Below, piece after piece: positions 42,601 to 56,300 of a stretch of 64,000 nucleotides of DNA. The stretch comes from Corallium rubrum. Lineage: Eukaryota; Cnidaria; Anthozoa; Scleralcyonacea; Coralliidae. Made by a program: the position numbers and the translations under genes. Below the pieces are notes generated by a model. The model saw only the letters and a program-made list of their open reading frames with translations, was not told the DNA's origin and did not search any database. The stretch lies in assembly GCA_964035015.1 (NCBI GenBank), contig OZ036005.1:13344468-13408467 (forward strand). The letters are read 5' to 3'. The first letter of the stretch is position 1, and each line of letters opens with the position of its first letter.

Positions 42601-44345
42601 AGTCCCCACAATGCTGTTTTAAATTGGTTTTACACTTTTAGGTCTCCACAAGGTAGTTTTAGACTGGTTTTACACTTTCAGGTCCCCACAATGCTGTTTT
42701 AAATTGGTTTTACACTTTTAGGTCCCCACAATGCTGTTTTAAACTGGTTTTACACTTCTAGGTTCTCACAATGTTGGTTTAGGCTGGTTTTACAGTTGTA
42801 AGTCCCCACAAGTTAGTTTTAGACTGGTCAAACACTTTTAGGTCCCCACAATGCTGTTTTAAATTGGTTTTACACTTCTAGGTCTCCACAAGGTAGTTTT
42901 AGACTGGTTTTACACTTTTAGGTCCCCACAATGCTGTTTTAAACTGGTTTTACACTTTTAGGTTCTCACAATGTTGTTTTAGGCTTGTTTTACAGTTGTA
43001 GGTCCCCACAAGTTAGTTTTAGAACGGTTTTACACTTTTATGTCCCCACAATGCTGTTTTAAATTTGTTTTACACATTTAGGTCCCCACAAGGTAGTTTT
43101 AGACTGGTTTTACACTTTTAGGTCCCCACAATGCTGTTTTAAATTGGTTTTACACTTTTAGGTCTCCACAAGGTAGTTTTAGACTGGTTTTACACTTTTA
43201 GGTCCCCACAATGCTGTTTTAAATTGGTTTTACACTTTTAGGTCCCCACAATGCTTTTTTAAACTGGTTTTACACTTTTAGGTTCTCACAATGTTGTTCT
43301 AGGCTGGTTTTACAGTTGTAGGTCCCCACAAGTTAGTTTTAGAACGGTTTTACACTTTTATGTCCCCACAATGCTGTTTTAAATTTGTTTTACACATTTA
43401 GGTCCCCACAAGGTAGTTTTAGACTGGTTTTACACTTTTAGGTCCCCACAATGCTGTTTTAAATTGGTTTTACACTTTTAGGTCTCCACAAGGTAGTTTT
43501 AGACTGGTTTTACACTTTCAGGTCCCCACAAGGTAGTTTTAGACTGGTTTTACACTTTCAGGTCCCCACAATGCTGTTTTAAACTGGTTTTACACTTCTA
43601 GGTTCTCACAAGGTAATTTTAGACTGGTTTTACACCTTTAGGTCCCCACAATGCTGTTTTAAATTGGTTTTACACTTTTAGATCCCCACAATGCTGTTTT
43701 AAACTGGTTTTACACTTTTAGGTTTTCACAATGTTGTTTTAGGCTGTTTTTACAGTTGTAGGTCCCCACAAGTTACTTTTAGAACGGTTTTACACTTTTA
43801 TGTCCCCACAATGCTGTTTTAAATTTCTTTTACACATTTAGGTCCCCACAAGGTAGTTTTAGACTGGTTTTACACTTTTAGGTCCCCACAATGCTGTTTT
43901 AAATTGGTTTTACACTTTTAGGTGTCCACAAGGTAGTTTTAGACTGGTTTTACACTTTTATGTCCCCACAATGCTGTTTTAAATTGCTTTTACACTTTTA
44001 GGTCCCCACAATGCTGTTTTAAACTGGTTTTACACTTTTAGGTTCTCACAATGTTGTTCTAGGCTGGTTTTACAGTTGTAGGTCCCCACAAGTTAGTTTT
44101 AGAACGGTTTTACACTTTTATGTCCCCCCAATGCTGTTTTAAATTTGTTTTACACATTTAGGTCCCCACAAGGTAGTTTTAGACTTGTTTTACACTTTTA
44201 AGTCCCCACAATGCTGTTTTAAATTGGTTTTACACTTTTAGGTCTCCACAAGGTAGTTTTAGACTGGTTTTACACTTTCAGGTCCCCACAATGCTGTTTT
44301 AAATTTGTTTTACACCTTTAGGTCCCCACAATGCTGTTTTAAACT
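39661..44345. repeat. 2.4-kb higher-order repeat, two copies
   Basis: Sixty-monomer blocks 39661-42060 and 42061-44345 share rare variants in the same order, for example GGCCCCAACAATGCTGTTCT at 40001 and 42401, GTTACTTTTAGAACGG near 41371 and 43771, and AGGTAATTTTAGACTGG near 41210 and 43610. A further partial match lies at about 50997-52060. Confidence 0.88.
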
Positions 44346-47300
44346 GGTTTACACTTTTAGGTTCTCACAATGTTGTTTTAGGCTGGTTTTGCAGTTGTAG
44401 GTCCCCACAAGTTAGTTTTAGAACGGTTTTACACTTTAAGGTCCCCACAATGTTTTTTTAAATTGGTTTTACACTTTTATGTTCTCGCAATGTTGTTTTA
44501 GACTGGTTTTACAGTTGTAGGTCCCCACAAGTTAGTTTTAGATTGGTCAAACACTTTTAGGTCCCCACAATGCTGTTTTAAATTGGTTTTACACTTCTAG
44601 GTCTCCACAAGGTTGTTTTAGACTGGTTTTACACTTTTAGATCCCCACTATGCTGTTTTAAACTGGTTTTACACTTTTAGGTTCTCACAATGTTGTTTTA
44701 GGCTTGTTTTACAGTTGTAGGTCCCCACAAGTTAGTTTTAGAACGGTTTTACACTTTTATGTCCCCACAATGCTGTTTTAAATTTGTTTTACACATTTAA
44801 GTCCCCACAAGGTAGTTTTAGACTGGTTTTACACTTTTAGATCCCCACTATGCTGTTTTAAACTGGTTTTACACTTTTAGGTTCTCACAATGTTGTTTTA
44901 GGCTTGTTTTACAGTTGTAGGTCCCCACAAGTTAGTTTTAGAACGGTTTTACACTTTTATGTCCCCACAATGCTGTTTTAAATTTGTTTTACACATTTAG
45001 GTCCCCACAAGGTAGTTTTAGACTGGTTTTACACTTTCAGGTCCCCACAATGCTGTTTTAAACTGGTTTTACACTTCTAGGTTCTCACAAGGTAATTTTA
45101 GACTGGTTTTACACCTTTAGGTCCCCACAATGCTGTTTTAAATTGGTTTTACACTTTTAGATCCCCACAATGCTGTTTTAAACTGGTTTTACACTTTTAG
45201 GTTTTCACAATGTTGTTTTAGGCTGTTTTTACAGTTGTAGGTCCCCACAAGTTAGTTTTAGAACGGTTTTACACTTTTATGTCCCCACAATGCTGTTTTA
45301 AATTTCTTTTACACATTTAGGTCGCCACAAAGTAGTTTTAGACTGGTTTTACACTTTTAGGTCCCCACAATGCTGTTTTAAATTGGTTTTACACTTTTAG
45401 GTGTCCACAAGGTAGTTTTAGACTGCTTTTACACTCTTAGGTCCCCACAATGCTGTTTTAAATTGCTTTTACACTTTTAGGTCACCACAATGCTGTTTTA
45501 AACTGGTTTTACACTTTTAGCTTCTCACAATGTTGTTCTAGGCTGGTTTTACAGTTGTAGGTCCCCTCAAGTTAGTTTTAGAACGGTTTTACACTTTTAT
45601 GTCCCCCCAATGCTGTTTTAAATTTGTTTTACACATTTAGGTCCCCACAAGGTAGTTTTAGACTTGTTTTACACTTTTAAGTCCCCACAATGCTGTTTTA
45701 AATTGGTTTTACACTTTTAGGTCTCCACAAGGTAGTTTTAGACTGGTTTTACACTTTCAGGTCCCCACAATGCTGTTTTAAATTTGTTTTACACCTTTAG
45801 GTCCCCACAATGCTGTTTTAAACTGGTTTACACTTTTAGGTTCTCACAATGTTGTTTTAGGCTGGTTTTGCAGTTGTAGGTCCCCACAAGTTAGTTTTAG
45901 AACGGTTTTACACTTTAAGGTCCCCACAATGCTGTTTTAAATTGGTTTTACACTTTTATGTTCTCGCAATGTTGTTTTAGACTGGTTTTACAGTTGTAGG
46001 TCCCCACAAGTTAGTTTTAGACTGGTCAAACACTTTTAGGTCCCCACAATGCTGTTTTAAATTGGTTTTACACTTCTAGGTCTCCACAAGGTAGTTTTAG
46101 ACTGGTTTTACACTTTTAGATCCCCACAATGCTGTTTTAAACTGGTTTTACACTTTTAGGTTCTCACAAGGTAGTTTTAGACTGGTTTTACACCTTTAGG
46201 TCCCCACAATGCTGTTTTAAATTGGTTTTACACTTTTAGGTCCCCACAATGCTGTTTTAAACTGGTTTTACACTTTTAGGTTCTCACAATGTTGTTTTAG
46301 GCTGGTTTTACAGTTGTAGGTCCCCACAAGTTAGTTTTAGAACGGTTTTACACTTTTATGTCCCCACAATGCTGTTTTAAATTTGTTTTACACATTTAGG
46401 TCCCCACAAGGTAGTTTTAGACTGGTTTTACACTTTTAGGTCCCCACAATGCTGTTTTAAATTTGTTTTACACTTTTAGGTCCCCACAAGGTAGTTTTAG
46501 ACTGGTTTTACACCTTTAGGTCCCCACAATGCTGTTTTAAATTGATTTTACACTTTTAGGTCCCCACAATGCTGTTTTAAATTTGTTTTACACTTTTAGG
46601 TCCCCACAAGGTAGTTTTAGACTGGTTTTACACCTTTAGGTCCCCACAATGCTGTTTTAAATTGCTTTTACACTTTTAGGTCCCCACAATGCTGTTTTAA
46701 ACTGGTTTTACACTTTTAGGTTCTCACAATGTTGTTTTAGGCTGTTTTTACAGTTGTAGGTCCCCACAAGTTAGTTTTAGAACGGTTTTACACTTTTATG
46801 TCCCCACAATGCTGTTTTAAATTTGTTTTACACATTTAGGTCCCCACAAGGTAGTTTTAGACTGGTTTTACACTTTTTGGTCCCCACAATGTTGTTTTAA
46901 ATTGGTTTTACACTTTTAGGCCCCAACAATGCTGTTTTGAACTGGTTTTACACTTTTAGGTTCTCACAATGTTGTTCCAGGCTGGTTTTACAGTTGTAGG
47001 TCCCCACAAGTTAGTTTTAGAACGGTTTTACACTTTTATGTCCCCACAATGCTGTTTTAAATTTGTTTTACACATTTAGGTCCCCACAAGGTAGTTTTAG
47101 ACTTGTTTTACACTTTTAAGTCCCCACAATGCTGTTTTAAAATTGGTTTTACACTTTTAGGTCTCCACAAGGTAGTTTTAGACTGCTTTTACACTTTCAG
47201 GTCCCCACAATGCTGTTTTAAATTGGTTTTACACTTTTAGGTCCCCACAATGCTGTTTTAAACTGGTTTTACACTTTTAGGTTCTCACAATGTTGTTTTA

Positions 47301-50300
47301 GGCTGGTTTTACAGTTGTAGGTCCCCACAAGTTAGTTTTAGAACGGTTTTACACTTTAAGGTCCCCACAATGCTGTTTTAAATTGGTTTTACACTTTTAT
47401 GTTCTCGCAATGTTGTTTTAGACTGGTTTTACAGTTGTAGGTCCCCACAAGTTAGTTTTAGACTGGTCAAACACTTTTAGGTCCCCACAATGCTGTTTTA
47501 AAATTGTTTTACACTTTTAGGTCTCCACAAGGTAGTTTTAGACTGGTTTTACACTTTTAGGTCCCCACAATGCTGTTTTAAACTGGTTTTACACTTTTAG
47601 GTTCTCACAATGTTGTTTTAGGCTTGTTTTACAGTTGTAGGTCCCCACAAGTTAGTTTTAGAACGGTTTTACACTTTTATGTCCCCACAATGCTGTTTTA
47701 AATTTGTTTTACACATTTAGGTCCCCACAAGGTAGTTTTAGACTGGTTTTACACCTTTATGTCCCCACAATGCTGTTTTAAATTGCTTTTACACTTTTTG
47801 GTCCCCACAATGCTGTTTTAAACTGGTTTTACACTTTTAGGTTCTCACAATGATGTTCTAGGCTGGTTTTACAGTTGTAGGTCCCCACAAGTTAGTTTTA
47901 GAACGGTTTTACACTTTTATGTCCCCACAATGTTGTTTTAAATTTGTTTTACCCATTTAGGTCCCCACAAGGTAGTTTTAGACTGGTTTTACACTTTTGG
48001 TCCCCACAATGCTGTTTTAAATTGGTTTTACACTTTTAGGTCCACAAGGTAGTTTTAGACTGGTTTTACACTTTTATGTCTCCACAATGCTTGTTTTAAA
48101 TTGGTTTTACACTTTCAGGTCCCCACAATGCTGTTTTAAACTGGTTTTACACTTTTATCTTCTCAGAATGTTGTTTTAGGCTGGTTTTACAGTTGTAGGT
48201 CCCCACAAGTTAGTTTTAGAACGGTTTTAAACTTTTATGTCCCCACAATGCTGTTTTAAATTCGTTTTACACATTTAGGTCCCCACAAGGTAGTTTTAGA
48301 CTGGTTTTACACCTTTAGGTCCCCACAATGCTGTTTTAAATTGGTTTTACACTTTAAGGTCCCCACAAGGTAGTTTTAGACTTGTTTTACACTTTTAAGT
48401 CCCCACAATGCTGTTTTAAATTTGTTTTACACACTTTAGGTCCCCACAATGCTGTTTTAAACTGGTTTACACTTTTAGGTTCTCACAATGTTGTTTTAGG
48501 CTGGTTTTACAGTTGTAGGTCCCCACAAGTTAGTTTCAGAACGGTTTTACACTTTAAGGTCCCACAATGCTGTTTTAAATTGGTTTTACACTTTTATGTT
48601 CTCGCAATGTTGTTTTAGACTGGTTTTACAGTTGTAGGTCCCCACAAGTTAGTTTTAGACTGGTCAAACACTTTTAGGTCCCCACAATGCTGTTTTAAAT
48701 TGGTTTTACACTTCTAGGTCCCCACAAGGTAGTTTTAGACTGGTTTTACACTTTTAGATCCCCACTATGCTGTTTTAAACTGGTTTTACACTTTTAGGTT
48801 CTCACAATGTTGTTTTAGGCTGGTTTTACAGTTGTAGGTCCCCACAAGTTAGTTTTTGAACGGTTTTACACTTTTATGTCCCCACAATGCTGTTTTAAAT
48901 TTGTTTTACACATTTAGGTCCCCACAAGGTAGTTTTAGACTGGTTTTACACTTTTAGGTCCCCACAATGCTGTTTTAAATTGGTTTTACACTTTTAGGTC
49001 TCCACAAGGTAGTTTTAGACTGGTTTTACACTTTTAGGTCCCCACAATGCTGTTTTAAATTGGTTTTACACTTTTAGGTCCCCACAATGCTGTTTTAAAC
49101 TGGTTTTACACTTTTAGGTCCCCACAATGTTGTTCTAGGCTGGTTTTACAGTTGTAGGTCCCCACAAGTTAGTTTTAGAACGGTTTTACACTTTTATGTC
49201 CCCACAATGCTGTTTTAAATTTGTTTTACACATTTAGGTCCCCACAAGGTAGTTTTAGACTGGTTTTACACCTTTAGGTCCCCACAATGCTGTTTTAAAT
49301 TTGTTTTTACACTTTTAGGTCCCCACAAGGTAGTTTTAGACTGGTTTTACACTTTTAGGTCCCCACAAGGTAGTTTTAGACTGGTTTTACACTTTTAGGT
49401 CCCCACAATGCTGTTTTAAACTGGTTTTAACTTTTTAGGTTCTCACAAGGTAGTTTTAGACTGGTATTACACCTTTAGGTCCCCACAATGCTGTTTTAAA
49501 TTGGTTTTACACTTTTAGGTCCCCACAATGCTGTTTTAAACTGGTTTTACACTTTTAGGTTCTCACAATGTTGTTTTAGGCTGTTTTTTCAGTTGTAGGT
49601 CCCCACAAGTTAGTTTTAGAACGGTTTTACACTTTTATGTCCCCGCAATGCTGTTTTAAATTTCTTTTACACATTTAGGTCCCCACAAAGTAGTTTTAGA
49701 CTGGTTTTACACTTTTAGGTCCCCACAATGCTGTTTTAAATTGGTTTTACACTTTTAGGTGTCCACAAGGTAGTTTTAGACTGGTTTTACACTCTTAGGT
49801 CCCCACAATGCTGTTTTAAATTGCTTTTACACTTTTAGGTCCCCACAATGCTGTTTTAAACTGGTTTTACACTTTTAGCTTCTCACAATGTTGTTCTAGG
49901 CTGGTTTTACAGTTGTAGGTCCCCTCAAGTTAGTTTTAGAACGGTTTTACACTTTTATGTCCCCCCAATGCTGTTTTAAATTTATTTTACACATTTATGT
50001 CCCTACAAGGTAGTTTTAGACTTGTTTCACACTTTTAAGTCCCCACAATGCTGTTTTAAATTGGTTTTACACTTTTAGGTCTCCACAAGGTAGTTTTAGA
50101 CTGGTTTTACACTTTCAGGTCCCCACAATGCTGTTTTAAATTTGTTTTACACCTTTAGGTCCCCACAATGCTGTTTTAAACTGGTTTTACACTTTTAGGT
50201 TCTCACAATGTTGTTTTAGGCTGGTTTTACAGTTGTAGGTCCCCACAAGTTAGTTTTAGAACGGTTTTACACTTTAAGGTCCCCACAATGCTGTTTTAAA

Positions 50301-53300
50301 TTGGTTTTACACTTTTATGTTCTCGCAATGTTGTTTTAGACTGGTTTTACAGTTGTAGGTCCCCACAAGTTTGTTTTAGACTGGTCAAACACTTTTAGGT
50401 CCCCACAATGCTGTTTTAAATTGGTTTTACACTTCTAGGTCTCCACAAGGTAGTTTTAGACTGGTTTTACACTTTTAGATCCCCACTATGCTGTTTTAAA
50501 CTGGTTTTACACTTTTAGGCTCTCACAAGGTAGTTTTAGACTGGTTTTACACCTTTAGGTCCCCACAATGCTGTTTTAAATTGGTTTTACACTTTTAGGT
50601 CCCCACAATGCTGTTTTAAACTGATTTTACACTTTTAGGTTCTCACAATGTTGTTTTAGGCTGGTTTTACACTTTTAGATCCCCACTATGCTGTTTAAAC
50701 TGGTTTTACACTTTTAGGTTCTCACAATGTTGTTTTAGGCTGGTTTTACAGTTGTAGGTCCCCACAAGTTAGTTTTTGAACGGTTTTACACTTTTATGTC
50801 CCCACAATGCTGTTTTAAATTTGTTTTACACATTTAGGTCCCCACAAGGTAGTTTTAGACTGGTTTTACACTTTTAGGTCCCCACAATGCTGTTTTAAAT
50901 TGGTTTTACACTTTTAGGTCTCCACAAGGTAGTTTTAGACTGGTTTTACACTTTTAGGTCCCCACAATGCTGTTTTAAATTGGTTTTACACTTTTAGGCC
51001 CCCACAATGCTTTTTTAAACTGGTTTTACACTTTTAGGTTCTCACAATGATGTTCTAGGCTGGTTTTACAGTTGTAGGTCCCCACAAGTTAGTTTTAGAA
51101 CGGTTTTACACTTTTATGTCCCCACAATGCTGTTTTAAATTTGTTTTACACATTTAGGTCCCCACAAGGTAGTTTTAGACTGGTTTTACACTTTTAGGTC
51201 CCCACAATGCTGTTTTAAATTGGTTTTACACTTTTAGGTCTCCACAAGGTAGTTTTATACTGGTTTTACACTTTCAGGTCCCCATAAGGTAGTTTTAGAC
51301 TGGTTTTACACTTTCAGGTCCCCACAATGCTGTTTTAAACTGGTTTTACACTTCTAGGTTCTCACAAGGTAATTTTAGACTGGTTTTACACCTTTAGGTC
51401 CCCACAATGCTGTTTTAAATTGGTTTTACACTTTTAGATCCCCACAATGCTGTTTTAAACTGGTTTTACACTTTTAGGTTTTCACAATGTTGTTTTAGGC
51501 TGTTTTTACAGTTGTAGGTCCCCACAAGTTACTTTTAGAACGGTTTTACACTTTTATGTCCCCACAATGCTGTTTTAAATTTCTTTTACACATTTAGGTC
51601 GCCACAAAGTAGTTTTAGACTCGTTTTACACTTTTAGGTCCCCACAATGCTGTTTTAAATTGGTTTTACACTTTTAGGTGTCCACAAGGTAGTTTTAGAC
51701 TGGTTTTACACTCTTAGGTCCCCACAATGCTGTTTTAAATTGCTTTTACACTTTTAGGTCACCACAATGCTGTTTTAAACTGGTTTTACACTTTTAGCTT
51801 CTCACAATGTTGTTCTAGGCTGGTTTTACAGTTGTAGGTCCCCTCAAGTTAGTTTTAGAACGGTTTTACACTTTTATGTCCCCCCAATGCTGTTTTAAAT
51901 TTATTTTACACATTTAGGTCCCTACAAGGTAGTTTTAGACTTGTTTCACACTTTTAAGTCCCCACAATGCTGTTTTAAATTGGTTTTACACTTTTAGGTC
52001 TCCACAAGGTAGTTTTAGACTGGTTTTACACTTTCAGGTCCCCACAATGCTGTTTTAAATTTGTTTTACACCTTTAGGTCCCCACAATGCTGTTTTAAAC
52101 TGGTTTACACTTTTAGGTTCTCACAATGTTGTTTTAGGCTGGTTTTACAGTTGTAGGTCCCCACAAGTTAGTTTTAGAACGGTTTTACACTTTAAGGTCC
52201 CCACAATGCTGTTTTAAATTGGTTTTACACTTTTATGTTCTCGCAATGTTGTTTTAGACTGGTTTTACAGTTGTAGGTCCCCACAAGTTAGTTTTAGACT
52301 GGTCAAACACTTTTAGGTCCCCACAATGCTGTTTTAAATTGGTTTTACACTTCTAGGTCTCCACAAGGTAGTTTTAGACTGGTTTTACACTTTTAGGTCC
52401 CCACAATGCTGTTTTAAACTGGTTTTACACTTTTAGGTTCTCACAAGGTAGTTTTAGACTGGTTTTACACCTTTAGGTCCCCACAATGCTGTTTTAAATT
52501 GGTTTTACACTTTTAGGTCCCCACAATGCTGTTTTAAACTGGTTTTACACTTTTAGGTTCTCACAATGTTGTTTTAGGCTGTTTTTACAGTTGTAGGTCC
52601 CCACAAGTTAGTTTTAGAACGGTTTTACACTTTTATGTCCCCACAATGCTGTTTTAAATTTGTTTTACACATTTAGGTCCCCACAAGGTAGTTTTAGACT
52701 GGTTTTACACTTTTAGGTCCCCACAATGCTGTTTTAAATTGGTTTTACACTTTTAGGTGTCCACAAGGTAGTTTTAGACTGGTTTTACACTTTTAGGTCC
52801 CCACAATGCTGTTTTAAATTGCTTTTACACTTTTAGGTCCCCACAATGCTGTTTTAAATTTGTTTTACACATTTAGGTCCCCACAAGGTAGTTTTAGACT
52901 GGTTTTACACCTTTAGGTCCCCACAATGCTGTTTTAAATTGCTTTTACACTTTTAGGTCCCCACAATGCTGTTTTAAACTGGTTTTACACTTTTAGGTTC
53001 TCACAATGTTGTTCTAGGCTGGTTTTACAGTTGTAGGTCCCCACAAGTTAGTTTTAGAACGGTTTTACACTTTTATGTCCCCACAATGCTGTTTTAAATT
53101 TGTTTTACACATTTAGGTCCCCACAAGGTAGTTTTAGACTGGTTTTACACTTTTTGGTCCCCACAATGTTGTTTTAAATTGGTTTTACACTTTTAGGCCC
53201 CAACAATGCTGTTTTGAACTGGTTTTACACTTTTAGGTTCTCACAATGTTGTTCCAGGCTGGTTTTACAGTTGTAGGTCCCCACAAGTTAGTTTTAGAAC

Positions 53301-56300
53301 GGTTTTACACTTTTATGTCCCCCCAATGCTGTTTTAAATTTGTTTTACACATTTAGGTCCCCACAAGGTAGTTTTAGACTTGTTTTACACTTTTAAGTCC
53401 CCACAATGCTGTTTTAAATTGGTTTTACACTTTTAGGTCTCCACAAGGTAGTTTTAGACTGGTTTTACACTTTCAGGTCCCCACAATGCTGTTTTAAATT
53501 GGTTTTACACTTTTAGGTCCCCACAATGCTGTTTTAAACTGGTTTTACACTTTTAGGTTCTCACAATGTTGTTTTAGGCTGGTTTTACAGTTGTAGGTCC
53601 CCACAAGTTAGTTTTAGAACGGTTTTACACTTTAAGGTCCCCACAATGCTGTTTTAAATTGGTTTTACACTTTTATGTTCTCGCAATGTTGTTTTAGACT
53701 GGTTTTACAGTTGTAGGTCCCCACAAGTTAGTTTTAGACTGGTCAAACACTTTTAGGTCCCCACAATGCTGTTTTAAATTGGTTTTACACTTCTAGGTCT
53801 CCACAAGGTAGTTTTAGACTGGTTTTACACTTTTAGGTCCCCACAATGCTGTTTTAAACTGGTTTTACACTTTTAGGTTCTCACAATGTTGTTTTAGGCT
53901 TGTTTTACAGTTGTAGGTCCCCACAAGTTAGTTTTAGAACGGTTTTACACTTTTATGTCCCCACAATGCTGTTTTAAATTTGTTTTACACATTTAGGTCC
54001 CCACAAGGTAGTTTTAGACTGGTTTTACACCTTTAGGTCCCCACAATGCTGTTTTAAATTGGTTTTACACTTTTAGGTCCCCACAATGCTGTTTTAAACT
54101 GGTTTTACACCTTTAGGTTCTCACAATGATGTTCTAGGCTGGTTTTACAGTTGTAGGTGCCCACAAGTTAGTTTTAGAACGGTTTTACACTTTTATGTCC
54201 CCACAATGCTGTTTTAAATTTGTTTTACACATTTAGGTCCCCACAAGGTAGTTTTAGACTGGTTTTACACTTTTAGGTCCCCACAATGCTGTTTTAAATT
54301 GGTTTTACACTTTTAGGTCTCCACAAGGTAGTTTTAGACTGGTTTTACACTTTCAGGTCCCCACAATGCTGTTTTAAATTTGTTTTACACTTTTAGGTCC
54401 CCACAATGCTGTTTTAAACTGGTTTTACACTTTTAGGTTCTCACAATGTTGTTTTAGGCTGGTTTTACAGTTGTAGGTCCCCACAAGTTAGTTTTAGAAC
54501 GGTTTTACACTTTAAGGTCCCCACAATGCTGTTTTAAATTGGTTTTACACTTTTATGTTCTCGCAATGTTGTTTTAGACTGGTTTTACAGTTGTAGGTCC
54601 CCACAAGTTAGTTTTAGACTGGTCAAACACTTTTAGGTCCCCACAATGCTGTTTTAAATTGGTTTTACACTTTTAGGTCTCCACAAGGTAGTTTTAGACT
54701 GGTTTTACACTTTTAGGTCCCCACAATGCTGTTTTAAACTGGTTTTACACTTTTAGGTTCTCACAAGGTAGTTTTAGACTGGTTTTACACCTTTAGGTCC
54801 CCACAATGCTGTTTTAAATTGGTTTTACACTTTTAGGTCCCCACAATGCTGTTTTAAACTGGTTTTACACTTTTAGGTTCTCACAATGTTGTTTTAGGCT
54901 GGTTTTACAGTTGTAGGTCCCCACAAGTTAGTTTTAGAACGGTTTTACACTTTTATGTCCCCACAATGCTGTTTTAAATTTGTTTTACACATTTAGGTCC
55001 CCACAAGGTAGTTTTAGACTGGTTTTACACTTTTAGGTCCCCACAATGCTGTTTTAAATTGGTTTTACACTTTTAGGTGCCACAAGGTAGTTTTAGACTG
55101 GTTTTACACTTTTAGGTCCCCACAATGCTGTTTTAAATTGGTTTTACACTTTTAGGTCCCACAAGCTGTTTTAAACTGGTTTTACACTTTTTTTAAATTT
55201 GTTTTAACATTTAGGTCCCCACAAGGTAGTTTTAGACTGGTTTTACACTTTAGTCCCCACAATGCTGTTTTAAATTGTTTTACACTTTTAGGTCCCCACA
55301 ATGCTGTTTTAAACTGGTTTTACACTTTTAGGTTCTCACAATGTGTTTTAGGCTGGTTTTACAGTTGTAGGTCCCCACAAGTTAGTTTTAGAACGGTTTT
55401 ACACTTTTATGTCCCCACAATGCTGTTTTAAATTTGTTTTACACATTTAGGTCCCACAAGGTAGTTTTAGACTGGTTTTACACTTTAGGTCCCCACAATG
55501 CTGTTTTAAATTGGTTTTACACTTTTAGGTCCCCACAATGCTGTTTTAACTGGTTTTACACTTTTAGGTTCTCACAATGTTGTTCAGGCTGGTTTTACAG
55601 TTGTAGGTCCCCACAAGTTAGTTTTAGAACGGTTTTACACTTTTATGTCCCCACAATGCTGTTTTAAATTTGTTTTACACATTTAGGTCCCCACAAGGTA
55701 GTTTTAGACTGGTTTTACACTTTTAAGTCCCCACAATGCTGTTTTAAATTGGTTTTACACTTTTAGGTCTCCACAAGGTAGTTTTAGACTTATTTTACAC
55801 TTTCAGGTCCCCACAATGCTGTTTTAAATTGGTTTTACACTTTTACGTCCCCACAATGCTGTTTTAAACTGGTTTTACACTTTTAGGTTCTCACAATGTT
55901 GTTTTAGGCTGGTTTTACAGTTGTAGGTCGCCACAAGTTAGTTTTAGAACGGTTTTACACTTTAAGGTCCCCACAATGCTGTTTTAAATTGGTTTTACAC
56001 TTTTATGTTCTCGCAATGTTGTTTTAGACTGGTTTTACAGTTGTAGGTCCCCACAAGTTAGTTTTAGACTGGTCAAACACTTTTAGGTCCCCACAATGCT
56101 GTTTTAAATTGGTTTTACACTTTTAGGTCTCCACAAGGTAGTTTTAGACTGGTTTTACACTTTTAGGTCCCCACAATGCTGTTTTAAACTGGTTTTACAC
56201 TTTTAGGTTCTCACAATGTTGTTTTAGGCTTGTTTTACAGTTGTAGGTCCCCACAAGTTAGTTTTAGAACGGTTTTACACTTTTATGTCCCCACAATGCT

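Noticed and set aside
48382..48618. 78-codon frame in the satellite, and a similar one at 55434-55667
   Set aside because: They arise where small indels let a frame escape the stops in the 40-bp unit; there is no independent evidence of coding.
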